Source of the DNA: an uncultured Phycisphaerae bacterium
GTDB taxonomy: Bacteria > Planctomycetota > Phycisphaerae > Sedimentisphaerales > Anaerohalosphaeraceae
DNA: 64,000 bases
NCBI GenBank assembly: GCA_937949545.1
Contig: CALEDR010000017.1
Location: forward strand, 1-64,000
Reading direction: 5' to 3'
Shown here: one piece after another, positions 44,641 to 52,978 of the stretch
Position numbering within the stretch: the stretch's first letter is position 1
How the letters are laid out: each line of letters opens with the position of its first letter
The notes under the pieces: generated by a model
What the model saw: the letters and a program-made list of their open reading frames with translations, nothing else
The model's database searches: none
What the model was told of the DNA's origin: nothing
Program-made: the position numbers and the translations under genes

Positions 44641-46377
44641 TCAATATTCCACCGGCAGAATCCGGCTGGCCGCATCTCGAAGCAGATTTTTAATTTGACG
44701 CTGGGAATCCATGGTTGCCACTTTGCGGGCCAGAAGATTGCACTCCTCAATCGTAACCGAACAGACAATCTTTTTGACCTCCGGAATCAGCGGCGGAGCC
44801 ATCGACAGCGTTCGAACCCCCATCCCAAGCAGAAGCATCACAAATTCCGGTTCCGAGGCCATTTCTCCGCAGATACTCAGTCCGATACCGGCTTTGCTGG
44901 CATCGTGAATCACACTGCGAATCAGATACAGCACCGCCGGTTCCGCCCCGGAGTACATCGTGGAAACATGTTCGTTTCCCCGGTCCACCGCCAGGGTGTA
45001 CTGGATCAGGTCATTGGTGCCGATGCTGAAAAAATCGCTCTCCAACGCTAAGAGACCCGCCGTCAGCGCCGAACTGGGCGTTTCAATCATAATCCCCACC
45101 GGCATCTGCGCATTATACGGGACTCCGTATTCGTCCAAATCCTCCATCACATCCCGCAGAATCATCTTGGCCTGACGCAGCTCCTGCATGGTGGTAATCA
45201 GCGGAAACATCACCCGCACATCCCCCAGCGTCGAAGCACGCAGAATCGCCCGAAGCTGGGTCTTAAACAGCGGCAGATTCTGCAGGCAGTACCGAATCGA
45301 CCGAAGCCCCAGCACTGGATTGGCCTCTTGAGGATGCCGGGTGGTATGCGGCACTTTGTCCGCCCCCAAATCCATCGTCCGGATGACAATGGGCTTGCCG
45401 TTCATCAGCCGAGCCACCTCCGAATACGCATGGTAATGGTCATCCTCCGTGGGCTCGCTGCCGCCGTAGAGATACAAAAATTCCGTCCGGTACAGCCCGA
45501 TGCCCTGACCGCCCTTCTGCAGGACTACCTCCGCCTCATCCGGAAACTCCACATTGCCCAGCAGCGTAATCGGCACGCCGTCGCGTGTAACGGCCGGAAT
45601 ATCCCGAAAACCGTCCAGCTCATGCTCAAATTCCGTGAAGCGCCGGGCATAGGTGCGGTATTCCTCCAGCGTGGCTTCATCGGGGTCAATCACCACCAAT
45701 CCGCGATTGCCGTCGATAATGACAGTGCTCTGGGCCGTCACGCAGCTCATCAGCCCCTCCAGCGCCACGATGGCGGGTATCCCCAGCGAGCGGGCGATAA
45801 TTGCTGTATGGCTTGTCCGTCCGCCGCGCTCCGTTGCAAACCCTTTGACAAAGGTCTTATTGAAACTGGCCGTCTGAGTCGGAGCCAGGTCATGGGCGAC
45901 AATGACCACTTCCTCCCGGAGGTGCTCAACCTCTTCGGCCACCTTGCCCAGCAGATGCGTCAGCAGACGCCGTTCAATATCGTAGATATCCGCCGCCCGT
46001 TCGCTGATGTACACATCATCGACCTTCTCAAAATGCGAGGCAATCTCCCGCAGAATCGTCGAAACGGCATACTCCGCCGTCACCATCTCCTTCTCGATGT
46101 AATCCGTAATCCGCTTGAGAAAGCGCTTGTCTCGGAGAAACCGCATATGCACGGCGAAAATGTCCCGAATCGAGCCCTCCTCGATTCGCTTGGCCGTCTG
46201 AATCTGGTCCAGCTCTCGAATGGCATCCGCAAACGCACGCCGAACCCGTTTGATTTCGCCGGCGCGCTGGGAGGTCATAATCGAACGGCGGGGAATTCGA
46301 TAATCCTTCGAATCAATCACCATCGCCCGGGCGATGGCAATCCCCGGTGAAACAGCTATGCCTTTTCGCAGTTCCAT
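44641..46377 (-). CDS. ptsI: Phosphoenolpyruvate-protein phosphotransferase (EI)
   Basis: 578-residue PTS enzyme I, which takes phosphate from phosphoenolpyruvate and passes it to HPr. The swivelling-domain histidine lies in ATERGGRTSHTAIIARSLGIPA, and the PEP-binding barrel carries GIGLYRTEFLY, IRTMDLGADK and the late cysteine segment SICGEMAS. No GAF domain, so not EI-Ntr (PtsP) in layout. It follows the HPr gene by 9 bp. The absence of EIIC permeases suggests a regulatory relay. Confidence 0.95.
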   Translation of the reverse strand: MELRKGIAVSPGIAIARAMVIDSKDYRIPRRSIMTSQRAGEIKRVRRAFADAIRELDQIQTAKRIEEGSIRDIFAVHMRFLRDKRFLKRITDYIEKEMVTAEYAVSTILREIASHFEKVDDVYISERAADIYDIERRLLTHLLGKVAEEVEHLREEVVIVAHDLAPTQTASFNKTFVKGFATERGGRTSHTAIIARSLGIPAIVALEGLMSCVTAQSTVIIDGNRGLVVIDPDEATLEEYRTYARRFTEFEHELDGFRDIPAVTRDGVPITLLGNVEFPDEAEVVLQKGGQGIGLYRTEFLYLYGGSEPTEDDHYHAYSEVARLMNGKPIVIRTMDLGADKVPHTTRHPQEANPVLGLRSIRYCLQNLPLFKTQLRAILRASTLGDVRVMFPLITTMQELRQAKMILRDVMEDLDEYGVPYNAQMPVGIMIETPSSALTAGLLALESDFFSIGTNDLIQYTLAVDRGNEHVSTMYSGAEPAVLYLIRSVIHDASKAGIGLSICGEMASEPEFVMLLLGMGVRTLSMAPPLIPEVKKIVCSVTIEECNLLARKVATMDSQRQIKNLLRDAASRILPVEY

Positions 46378-46386
46378 GTCGGCAGG

Positions 46387-46695
46387 TTATCCTTTTTTTC
46401 TCGCATCCGCTGACTGGGGGACCGAATGGAAATTTTTTGCAACCAGCTCCCCGAGAGCCGCAATCGCCTCGTGGGCATCCGGACCAACGGCCCGAATTTT
46501 CAGACGGCTGCCGCACGCCGCCGCCAAGAGCGTCATTTCCATCACACTCTTGGCATCCGCCTGAACCGAACCGTGCGACACCGTTATCGCCGAGCGAAAC
46601 CGGCTGGCTATATCCACAAACTGTACCGCAGGGCGCAAATGAAGACCCTCTTCATTCTGAATCTCCACCTCAATTTCCACAACCGGTTCACTCAC
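46387..46695 (-). CDS. HPr-family phosphocarrier
   Basis: 102-residue HPr/NPr-type protein. Phosphoacceptor His19 lies in EGLHLRPA; the Ser-46-type region KSVMEMTLLAAACG is present, so regulatory serine phosphorylation is conceivable but no HPr kinase is in the window. About 10-15 residues longer at the C-terminus than typical HPr. Passes phosphate from EI (next gene) to EIIA proteins. Confidence 0.93.
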   Translation of the reverse strand: MSEPVVEIEVEIQNEEGLHLRPAVQFVDIASRFRSAITVSHGSVQADAKSVMEMTLLAAACGSRLKIRAVGPDAHEAIAALGELVAKNFHSVPQSADARKKG

Positions 46696-46758
46696 AATCC
46701 ATTCGCCTTTGTCTGGGATCTGTCATTTCCGCTTTCCGCAACGTTCCGAACATTCACC

Positions 46759-47217
46759 TCAGCCGGCATCTCGTATAATCTCGGCAATCTCCTCGGCCGT
46801 CTGGGCCTGACGCAGAAACCGCCGAAAATCGTCCTGATTCAGATTCCGAAACAGAATTTCCATGGCCTGAAGATGCTTGTCCGGGTTGTCTTTGGGGCTG
46901 ACCAGCAGCAGAACCGTATAGACCGGCTGCTTGTCGAGCGCACGAAAATCGATTCCATGACTGCTGCGCCCGATGGCAGCGACCGGCTCGGCGATTCCCT
47001 CCGCCTTGATATGCGGAAGAGCCACACCCTTGCCCATGCCGGTACTGGCTTCATTTTCACGCTGAATAATTGCCCGAATCAGTTTCTCCGGGTCACATGT
47101 TCCCAAACAGCCGCCTTGATGAAGAAGCCCCACCAATTCCCGAATCGCCCCATTGCGGTCCTTGGCTTCCAGCTCCGGGACGATCGCCGAAAAACACACA
47201 ATGTCTGACAATTTCAT
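46759..47217 (-). CDS. ptsN: PtsN-like EIIA
   Basis: 152-residue EIIA of the nitrogen-PTS/fructose family with phosphoacceptor His69 (GVALPHIK). In E. coli, PtsN (EIIA-Ntr) links the PTS to potassium and nitrogen control, downstream of hpf as here. Start at ATG 47217 after AGGAG; an earlier ATG at 47250 lacks this. It lies between hpf and the HPr gene. Confidence 0.92.
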   Translation of the reverse strand: MKLSDIVCFSAIVPELEAKDRNGAIRELVGLLHQGGCLGTCDPEKLIRAIIQRENEASTGMGKGVALPHIKAEGIAEPVAAIGRSSHGIDFRALDKQPVYTVLLLVSPKDNPDKHLQAMEILFRNLNQDDFRRFLRQAQTAEEIAEIIRDAG

Positions 47218-47289
47218 ACGGACTCCTGAACCAAAATGCAGTTCCGGCATTCGGGCACAGACAGGTCCCGCCTTCGCCGGGCAAATTTT

Positions 47290-47646
47290 TTAGGCCACAT
47301 CCTCCCGCTCCGGTTCCCCTCCGAATACCTCCGGTCCGGCCGGTCCGCTTCGTTTGTTGTTCCGCTGCTTTTCTTTTTTCTTTTTCAGCTGTCGAACCAT
47401 TTTGTCAAATGCGGCATCCAGAGCGGCATACAGGTCCGGACGCATCTCTTTGGCGGCGATCAAATCTTCATGCTCGACATGCGAGATGACTTCCACCGTA
47501 AAATTCGGACCTTCCCCCTCCTCCACCAGAACCTCCACGCGGGCAATGTTGCTGTGAAACCGCGGCAGTTTATCGGCTCGCTTTTTGGCATGGTCCCGAA
47601 TCGCATCCGTAATTTCAATATGCCGACCGGTAATCGTAAAAAGCAT
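47290..47646 (-). CDS. hpf: Ribosome hibernation-promoting factor (short form)
   Basis: 118-residue HPF/YfiA-family protein that binds the ribosome decoding region and silences it in stationary phase. The fold pattern FTITGRHIEITDAIRDHAKKRADKL and DMYAAIDA-like region (DLYAALDAAFDKMVRQLKKKKEKQR) is typical. It lacks the C-terminal dimerisation domain of long HPF but has a charged tail. ATG at 47646 after AAAGGGGAT. Precedes ptsN as in the E. coli rpoN operon; rpoN itself is not in the window. Confidence 0.92.
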   Translation of the reverse strand: MLFTITGRHIEITDAIRDHAKKRADKLPRFHSNIARVEVLVEEGEGPNFTVEVISHVEHEDLIAAKEMRPDLYAALDAAFDKMVRQLKKKKEKQRNNKRSGPAGPEVFGGEPEREDVA

Positions 47647-47676
47647 TGATATCCCCTTTTTCAAAAAAGGTTTGTA

Positions 47677-48387
47677 TTACGAAACAGCTTGTTTTTCCTG
47701 TTCTTGACGCAAGGCCTGCTGAAAAGCCTGATGCTCAGTCGGCGTAATCACTCCGCCGCTGATGACAAATCGAAGGGCCTCTTCAATCGTCAAATCCAAC
47801 TCGACCACGTCCTCCCATGGAACCGTAACCACATACCCCGTGAACGGGGTCGGTGAAGACGGAACAAAAACGGTCAAACAGCCCCGGGGGGTGTTTCGAG
47901 CAACCCCCTGAAGTCCCTGCCCTGTCACAAGCCCAATCGACCAGATTCCCTTGCGCGGATATTCCAGCGCCACAACCCGATTAAAAGCCAACTCCCTCCG
48001 AACCAGAAAGAAGTCTGTCACCTGCTTGATATACGGATAAACCTGTTTAATCAGCGGGATTTTGAAAAAAAACCTTTCCCAAAAATGCCACAGGCTCCGT
48101 CCCGCCATGCTGGCCAGAAACGCGCCCAGAATCACAACCCCAATAATCGTAATAATGAATCCGGAAATTTTTCCGGGGCCGTACACCCAAAAGGATTCGA
48201 GAAAGTCCTTCTCCCAGGCGGAATTCAGCAAACGCAAAATCCAAACCAAAGCCCTATTGACATAAATACTGACGGAATCCTGAATAAAAATATACAATTG
48301 AACAAATATCCAGATAGTCAAAATTGTCGGCAGAAGTGCTGCCATCCCCCTGAAAAAATAGGTCTTGAAGTTTCGCAATGCCTGCAT
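47677..48387 (-). CDS. DUF502 membrane protein
   Basis: 236 residues with two hydrophobic spans near the N-terminus (~13-35 and ~72-95) followed by a soluble domain. Matches the DUF502 family (RNFKTYFFRGMAALLPTILTIW, and TPRGCLTVFVPSSPTPFTGYVV). Function unknown. It lies directly upstream of hpf (30 nt) and may start the large operon. Confidence 0.85.
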   Translation of the reverse strand: MQALRNFKTYFFRGMAALLPTILTIWIFVQLYIFIQDSVSIYVNRALVWILRLLNSAWEKDFLESFWVYGPGKISGFIITIIGVVILGAFLASMAGRSLWHFWERFFFKIPLIKQVYPYIKQVTDFFLVRRELAFNRVVALEYPRKGIWSIGLVTGQGLQGVARNTPRGCLTVFVPSSPTPFTGYVVTVPWEDVVELDLTIEEALRFVISGGVITPTEHQAFQQALRQEQEKQAVS

Positions 48388-48577
48388 GTCCGATTTTTAC
48401 CCTAACCGTCCCAGGTCGGGCTGAAAAGTTTATCACCATCACGACAGCCGTGAACGTTTCTCTCTTTAAGGCCCCCGCCATATGGTTTGGACGGAATGGC
48501 CGAGTGCTCGTCCCCCGGTTTCCTCTATCCAAAGGACTTGCCGTACAATATCTTACAATGGGCTGAATGTATCCGAA

Positions 48578-49615
48578 TTACCCAGACCCGTCAATAAAAA
48601 TATGTTCTTTCGCCTTGGGCAGATAATCCGCTCTTAAATGCACGAAGATTCCCGGAACTGCAACAATCAAAAACAATGCCCGCTGGCAAACCGCCAAAGC
48701 AGCTGCCGTCTCCGGACTGGCCCCGGCCGCCTTGACAAACAGCAGAACGACCCCTCCCTCCAGAATTCCAAGACCGGCTATGCTGACCGGAATAACCCCA
48801 ATCACCCACACAAGCGGAAAGAACAGAAAATAATGCCGTAATTGGCCGCTGACTCCCAAATCTGTCCCAATCAGCCAAAAACTGACAAAAGTCAGACTCT
48901 GAAAAAGAATCGTAAGGAAAATCAGGACGGGAAAAAGCCACCATTTTTGAAAGAATACAGATATGATTTCTCTGGTATAAATAAGGGATTTTTGAATGAT
49001 TTTTATCACAAAGCCGTCAGATTCAGAAACCCGGTTGGGAGTTTTCCGTACAATCCAGAAAAAAAACGCTGACAAAACCAAAACGCTTAACACGATGTAA
49101 ATCAAAACTTTAAAGCGGCTGATCGTTTGACCAACCGTTCCGGCATCTGTCAGGGGAAAAACGAAGCTGTCAAACCAGAAAAAAAAGGTAACGACCGCAA
49201 TCAGAGCTGTGGAAAACAATCCGGTAAATCGATCCACGAAAACACTCAGGGCGGACAGACCTCGTTTCTCCGTATGCCGGGTCACATACCAAGCCCGAAT
49301 AAAATCACCCCCTGTCGAGCTGGGCAGGAAGCTGCTGAAAAAAAGTCCGTGGAAATGGAGTCGAACAGCCGTTTTCAGGGGGATAGAAACCCCCAACGCA
49401 CGAAGGAAAATCCACCAGCGAAAGGCCATTGCACTTTCTGAAAGAAATTTTACGGCAACGGCGACACCAATAACCCAAGCCTTCAGCTGTCTGAAAGAAC
49501 CGGCAAATTCCTGACAGTTCAGATTTTTAAAAATGAGAAAACACGCTCCCGCCACGACACAGAGGCGAAGAAGAAAAAACACCCTATTTCGAACCGTCTG
49601 ATGTCTTTCGTGCAA
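48578..49615 (-). CDS. Flippase-like integral membrane protein (UPF0104 family)
   Basis: 345 residues with about eight transmembrane spans, of the lysylphosphatidylglycerol-synthase transmembrane family (FLPSSTGGDFIRAWYV and PVSIAGLGILEGGVVLLFV motifs). The family moves lipids or is a membrane partner of lipid-modifying enzymes. No lysyltransferase C-terminal domain is present. About 190 bp upstream of DUF502 on the same strand. Confidence 0.85.
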   Translation of the reverse strand: MHERHQTVRNRVFFLLRLCVVAGACFLIFKNLNCQEFAGSFRQLKAWVIGVAVAVKFLSESAMAFRWWIFLRALGVSIPLKTAVRLHFHGLFFSSFLPSSTGGDFIRAWYVTRHTEKRGLSALSVFVDRFTGLFSTALIAVVTFFFWFDSFVFPLTDAGTVGQTISRFKVLIYIVLSVLVLSAFFFWIVRKTPNRVSESDGFVIKIIQKSLIYTREIISVFFQKWWLFPVLIFLTILFQSLTFVSFWLIGTDLGVSGQLRHYFLFFPLVWVIGVIPVSIAGLGILEGGVVLLFVKAAGASPETAAALAVCQRALFLIVAVPGIFVHLRADYLPKAKEHIFIDGSG

Positions 49616-49717
49616 CGAATCTTCCTGATAAATGCTTGTTTTTCCGTATCATAACCGTTAAAACAAAAAGCGACAAGATGGTCAAACAGAAAGGTCAAAT
49701 TTCGGAAAGGAAACTTT

Positions 49718-50143
49718 GTGGCAGCAGATATTCAACTGGAAGAAGGATTTCAATTTACCCCTCGTTTTGATGCGAATGGACTGATTGCTGCAATCGCTCA
49801 GGATGCTCGGTCCGGTCAAGTTTTGATGGTTGCCTATATGAATGAGGAGGCCCTTAAGCTGACGATTCAGACCGGAAATGCCGTCTATTACAGCCGCTCC
49901 AGAAAAAAACTCTGGAAAAAAGGGGAAGAAAGCGGGCACGTCCAAAAAGTCCTTCAGATTCTAACTGATTGCGACCAGGATTGTCTTCTTCTAAAAGTGG
50001 AGGTGGATCAGGGCCAATGCCATGTTGGCTACCAATCCTGTTTTTATCGGGCCTTGAAAAAAGGTACCTTCGACCAGCTCGAGCTGGTGGCACAAAAAGT
50101 CTATGACCCAAAAACGACATACAAAAAAATAAGTGGTTCCTAA
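49718..50143 (+). CDS. hisI: Phosphoribosyl-AMP cyclohydrolase
   Basis: 141 residues of the HisI family, opening the purine ring of phosphoribosyl-AMP in histidine synthesis. Hallmarks: [41 protein letters not shown] and the zinc ligands CDQDCLLL ... [11 protein letters not shown]. No HisE domain is fused. GTG start at 49718, preceded by GGAAAGGAAAC. It stands just before phoB; the first Pho-box repeat begins in its stop codon. Confidence 0.93.
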   Translation: MAADIQLEEGFQFTPRFDANGLIAAIAQDARSGQVLMVAYMNEEALKLTIQTGNAVYYSRSRKKLWKKGEESGHVQKVLQILTDCDQDCLLLKVEVDQGQCHVGYQSCFYRALKKGTFDQLELVAQKVYDPKTTYKKISGS

Positions 50144-50179
50144 ACAGCTTTCTAACATCTTCTTAATCCTATTCCAACA
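50141..50179 (+). promoter_or_regulatory. Pho-box-like direct repeats upstream of phoB
   Basis: Four direct repeats of the pattern (T/C)(A/T/C)AACA at an exact 11-bp period: TAAACA (50141), CTAACA (50152), TTAATC (50163) and CCAACA (50174). This matches the TTAACA-N5 tandem-repeat Pho box of PhoP/PhoB response regulators, and lies about 45 nt before the phoB start, pointing to autoregulation. Confidence 0.7.
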
Positions 50180-50224
50180 ATCTGAAAGTAAATGGGGACA
50201 TGAAAAAACTAAAGAGGAAACAGA

Positions 50225-50917
50225 ATGGTTCCCAAAAAGATTTTGATTGTAGAAGACGAAGAGGATGTTCAAGAGCTGATTCAATATAACCTTCACAAGA
50301 ACGGCTATCAATGCGAGGCGGCTTTTGATGGGAAAACTGCTTTGGCAAAAGCAGAAACAATAAAACCGGACCTTGTATTGCTTGATTTAATGATTCCGAA
50401 AATAGACGGGCTTCAGGTCTGTCGTACCCTAAAAAGCAGTACAAGCCTATCGCGAATCCCCGTGATTATTTTGACCGCCAAAGGAACAGAATCCGATGTT
50501 ATAGCCGGATTAGAGGCGGGAGCAGATGATTACATTACCAAACCTTTCAGTCCGCAAGTTCTCTTGGCCCGAATTAAAGCCGTCCTGCGACGTGCAGAGG
50601 TTCCGCCGCCGAGCGAAAAATCGGTTATCAAGATACACAATATAGAAATAGACCCAGGCCGACACCGGACTTTTGTAAACGGCAAAGAAGTGGAGCTGAC
50701 CTCGACAGAATTTAAGATGCTGCATTTTCTGGCCGCTCGTCCCGGGTGGGTCTTTACCCGCTATCAGATTGTAGATGCTGTACACGGGCCTGACTATCCT
50801 GTCACCGACCGGTCTGTGGACGTGCAGATTGTCGGCCTGCGAAAGAAACTCGGCAAGGCCGGCGACCTGATTGAAACGGTCCGAGGAGTCGGCTATCGTT
50901 TTCGGGAGGAAAACTGA
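50225..50917 (+). CDS. phoB: Phosphate response regulator PhoB
   Basis: 230-residue OmpR/PhoB-type response regulator. Receiver domain ~1-120 with acidic pair (VEDEED), phospho-Asp in LVLLDLMIPKIDG (about residue 54) and Lys in KPFSPQVL; winged-helix DNA-binding domain ~130-228 (ELTSTEFKMLHFLAARPGWVFTRYQI). Next to phoR, upstream of the porin and pst genes. AAAGAGGAAACAG precedes the ATG. The 11-bp repeats upstream suggest it binds its own promoter. Confidence 0.92.
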   Translation: MVPKKILIVEDEEDVQELIQYNLHKNGYQCEAAFDGKTALAKAETIKPDLVLLDLMIPKIDGLQVCRTLKSSTSLSRIPVIILTAKGTESDVIAGLEAGADDYITKPFSPQVLLARIKAVLRRAEVPPPSEKSVIKIHNIEIDPGRHRTFVNGKEVELTSTEFKMLHFLAARPGWVFTRYQIVDAVHGPDYPVTDRSVDVQIVGLRKKLGKAGDLIETVRGVGYRFREEN

Positions 50918-50926
50918 ACACTCTTT

Positions 50927-52711
50927 ATGGCCAAACAGCGGGCTCTTCTCTGGCAGATTTATCCGGCAGTTCTCCTGCTCCTTCTCTGTTTCCTCGCTAC
51001 CTTGTATTGGACCCTGTCTGCTATTCTCCAAAAGAATCTTCTGGAAGAAAAAAAGGAAGAGTTGCGAATCCGTGCGGCATTTGTTCAGTCACAAATTGCC
51101 GCTGCATCCAAAGAGCCGTTTGACCCGCCGGCCATTGACCAGTTGTGCAAAACACTCGGCCGTCAAACCACCACCCGCATCACCATCATCACCCTGGATG
51201 GAAAAGTGCTGGGCGAATCCGACAAAGACCCCACCCTGATGGACAACCATCTTTCCCGACCGGAAATTCAGCAGGCGATTGGCGGGCAGGTGGGGTATGA
51301 TATCCGCCCCAGCACCACTCTCGGAGAACGCTTTCTGTACGCCGCCGTTCCCTATCCGGCGGAGAAACCTTCTCTGTTTATCCGCACCGCCGCATCCGTC
51401 AAACAAATGGATGAGGTTTTAGGGCAAATCCGCCGCAAGATGATGTTCTCCGCCGTGCCTGCCGGAGTTTTGCTGGCCCTGCTGCTGTGGCTGATTTGCT
51501 GGCGTCTAACCCGCCCCCTGAAAGAAATGGAGGCGGCCGCCCGTCGGCTGGCTGAGGGCGATTTAAGCGTTCGTATGCCGCGGGCCGGAACGCGGGAGTT
51601 TGCCTCTTTAGCCAAATCCCTGAACAAAATGGCTCAGGAGCTGATTGAGCGGCTGGACACCATCACCGCCCAGCGGAATGAACAGCAGGCCGTTTTGACC
51701 AGCATGAGCGAAGGCGTTCTGGCCATGAACCTTCAGAACCGCTGTATCAGCATCAACAATGCCGCCTGCAGACTTCTGCAGATTACCGTCCCGGACCCGG
51801 TCGGACGGACGCTGCCGGAAATCATCCGCAACACGCAATTTCACGACTTCGTTCAAAAAGCCCTGGCCAGTACAGATTCTCTAGAAGAACATTTGCTGTT
51901 TCGAGAGCCTGACCAGTCCCGCTCCATTCAGGCCCGCAGCAGCGTTCTGATGGATCGGGAAGGACACCGCATCGGAACCCTGATCGTTCTCAATGACATT
52001 ACGGATGTGTATAAAGCCCAGCGGGTCAAAAGCGATTTTGTGGCGAATGTCTCCCATGAGCTGAAAACCCCGGTTACCAGTATTAAGGGCTTCATCGAAA
52101 CGCTCTTGGACGGCGCCAAGGACAACCCCGAAGACCTCCAGCGTTTTCTGGAAATCATGCGCCGCCAGACGGAACGGCTCAATTCCATCATCGAAGACCT
52201 TTTAACCCTGTCCGCTATTGAACAGCAGACCCAGGAATCCGCCATCATCCGCCAGACCGTTTCCCTCAAAACCATCCTCAAAGAAACCGTTGAATGCTGT
52301 CTGAACCAGGCCAACCAGAAACAAATCTCCCTGCAAATCAACTGTCCGGATGACCTGACGGCATTTGTCAACTCTTCTCTGCTCGTTCAGGCCCTGGTGA
52401 ATCTGATTGACAACGCGATCAAATACAGTGAAGCCGGCCAGTCCATTCTTCTTCAGGCCTCTCGTGAAGGTCCCTCCATTCGCATCGACGTAAAGGACAG
52501 CGGCTGCGGGATTGCCAAAGAGCACCTGCCGCGTCTGTTCGAACGGTTCTATCGGGCTGATAAGGCCCGTAGCCGTGCTTTAGGCGGTACCGGACTGGGG
52601 CTGGCTATTGTCAAACACATCGTCCTGGCTCATAACGGCACTGTCCAAGTCGAAAGCACCGTGGGAAAAGGGAGCACGTTTTCAATTTTCCTGCCTGCAG
52701 AAAACTCCTGA
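50927..52711 (+). CDS. phoR: Phosphate sensor histidine kinase PhoR
   Basis: 594-residue sensor kinase: TM1 ~12-32, a periplasmic region ~33-170, TM2 ~175-195, HAMP (~196-245, RLTRPLKEMEAAARRLAEGDLS), a PAS-like domain (~250-345), HisKA with phospho-His in NVSHELKTPVTSIKGF (~365-380) and HATPase with NLIDNAIKY, DSGCGI and GGTGLGLAI. Nine bases after phoB; cognate partner. A periplasmic sensing domain of this size differs from the short E. coli PhoR. Confidence 0.92.
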   Translation: MAKQRALLWQIYPAVLLLLLCFLATLYWTLSAILQKNLLEEKKEELRIRAAFVQSQIAAASKEPFDPPAIDQLCKTLGRQTTTRITIITLDGKVLGESDKDPTLMDNHLSRPEIQQAIGGQVGYDIRPSTTLGERFLYAAVPYPAEKPSLFIRTAASVKQMDEVLGQIRRKMMFSAVPAGVLLALLLWLICWRLTRPLKEMEAAARRLAEGDLSVRMPRAGTREFASLAKSLNKMAQELIERLDTITAQRNEQQAVLTSMSEGVLAMNLQNRCISINNAACRLLQITVPDPVGRTLPEIIRNTQFHDFVQKALASTDSLEEHLLFREPDQSRSIQARSSVLMDREGHRIGTLIVLNDITDVYKAQRVKSDFVANVSHELKTPVTSIKGFIETLLDGAKDNPEDLQRFLEIMRRQTERLNSIIEDLLTLSAIEQQTQESAIIRQTVSLKTILKETVECCLNQANQKQISLQINCPDDLTAFVNSSLLVQALVNLIDNAIKYSEAGQSILLQASREGPSIRIDVKDSGCGIAKEHLPRLFERFYRADKARSRALGGTGLGLAIVKHIVLAHNGTVQVESTVGKGSTFSIFLPAENS

Positions 52712-52978
52712 GCTGTTTCGCCGCTTCGCCGAACCGTTTGGGGTATCTGTATTGTCGTGCTCTTTTTTTTAGGACTCCCTGAAAAGCAGGGACCACTCGC
52801 CAGGTCAATCCCTCCGGATTTTTCATCCGGAAAATTCAGAAAAAAAGGAAATTTGCCGATAATTTTTTATCTGAAAAAAACTCTTTGGAAACAAACAAAG
52901 CGTTCTTTTGGGAAAACAATCCGGCGTGTCTTCAAGCGGTTTGAACACGCAAATGTTCCTTTATGTGGAGGTACAGTT

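Noticed and set aside
52813-52831. Hairpin TCCGGAT-TTTTC-ATCCGGA between phoR and the porin
   Set aside because: Short stem with no T-run on either strand; not convincing as a terminator or operator.
52712-52978. Possible Pho box before the porin
   Set aside because: AAC-type words occur but not at the 11-bp period seen before phoB and pstS.
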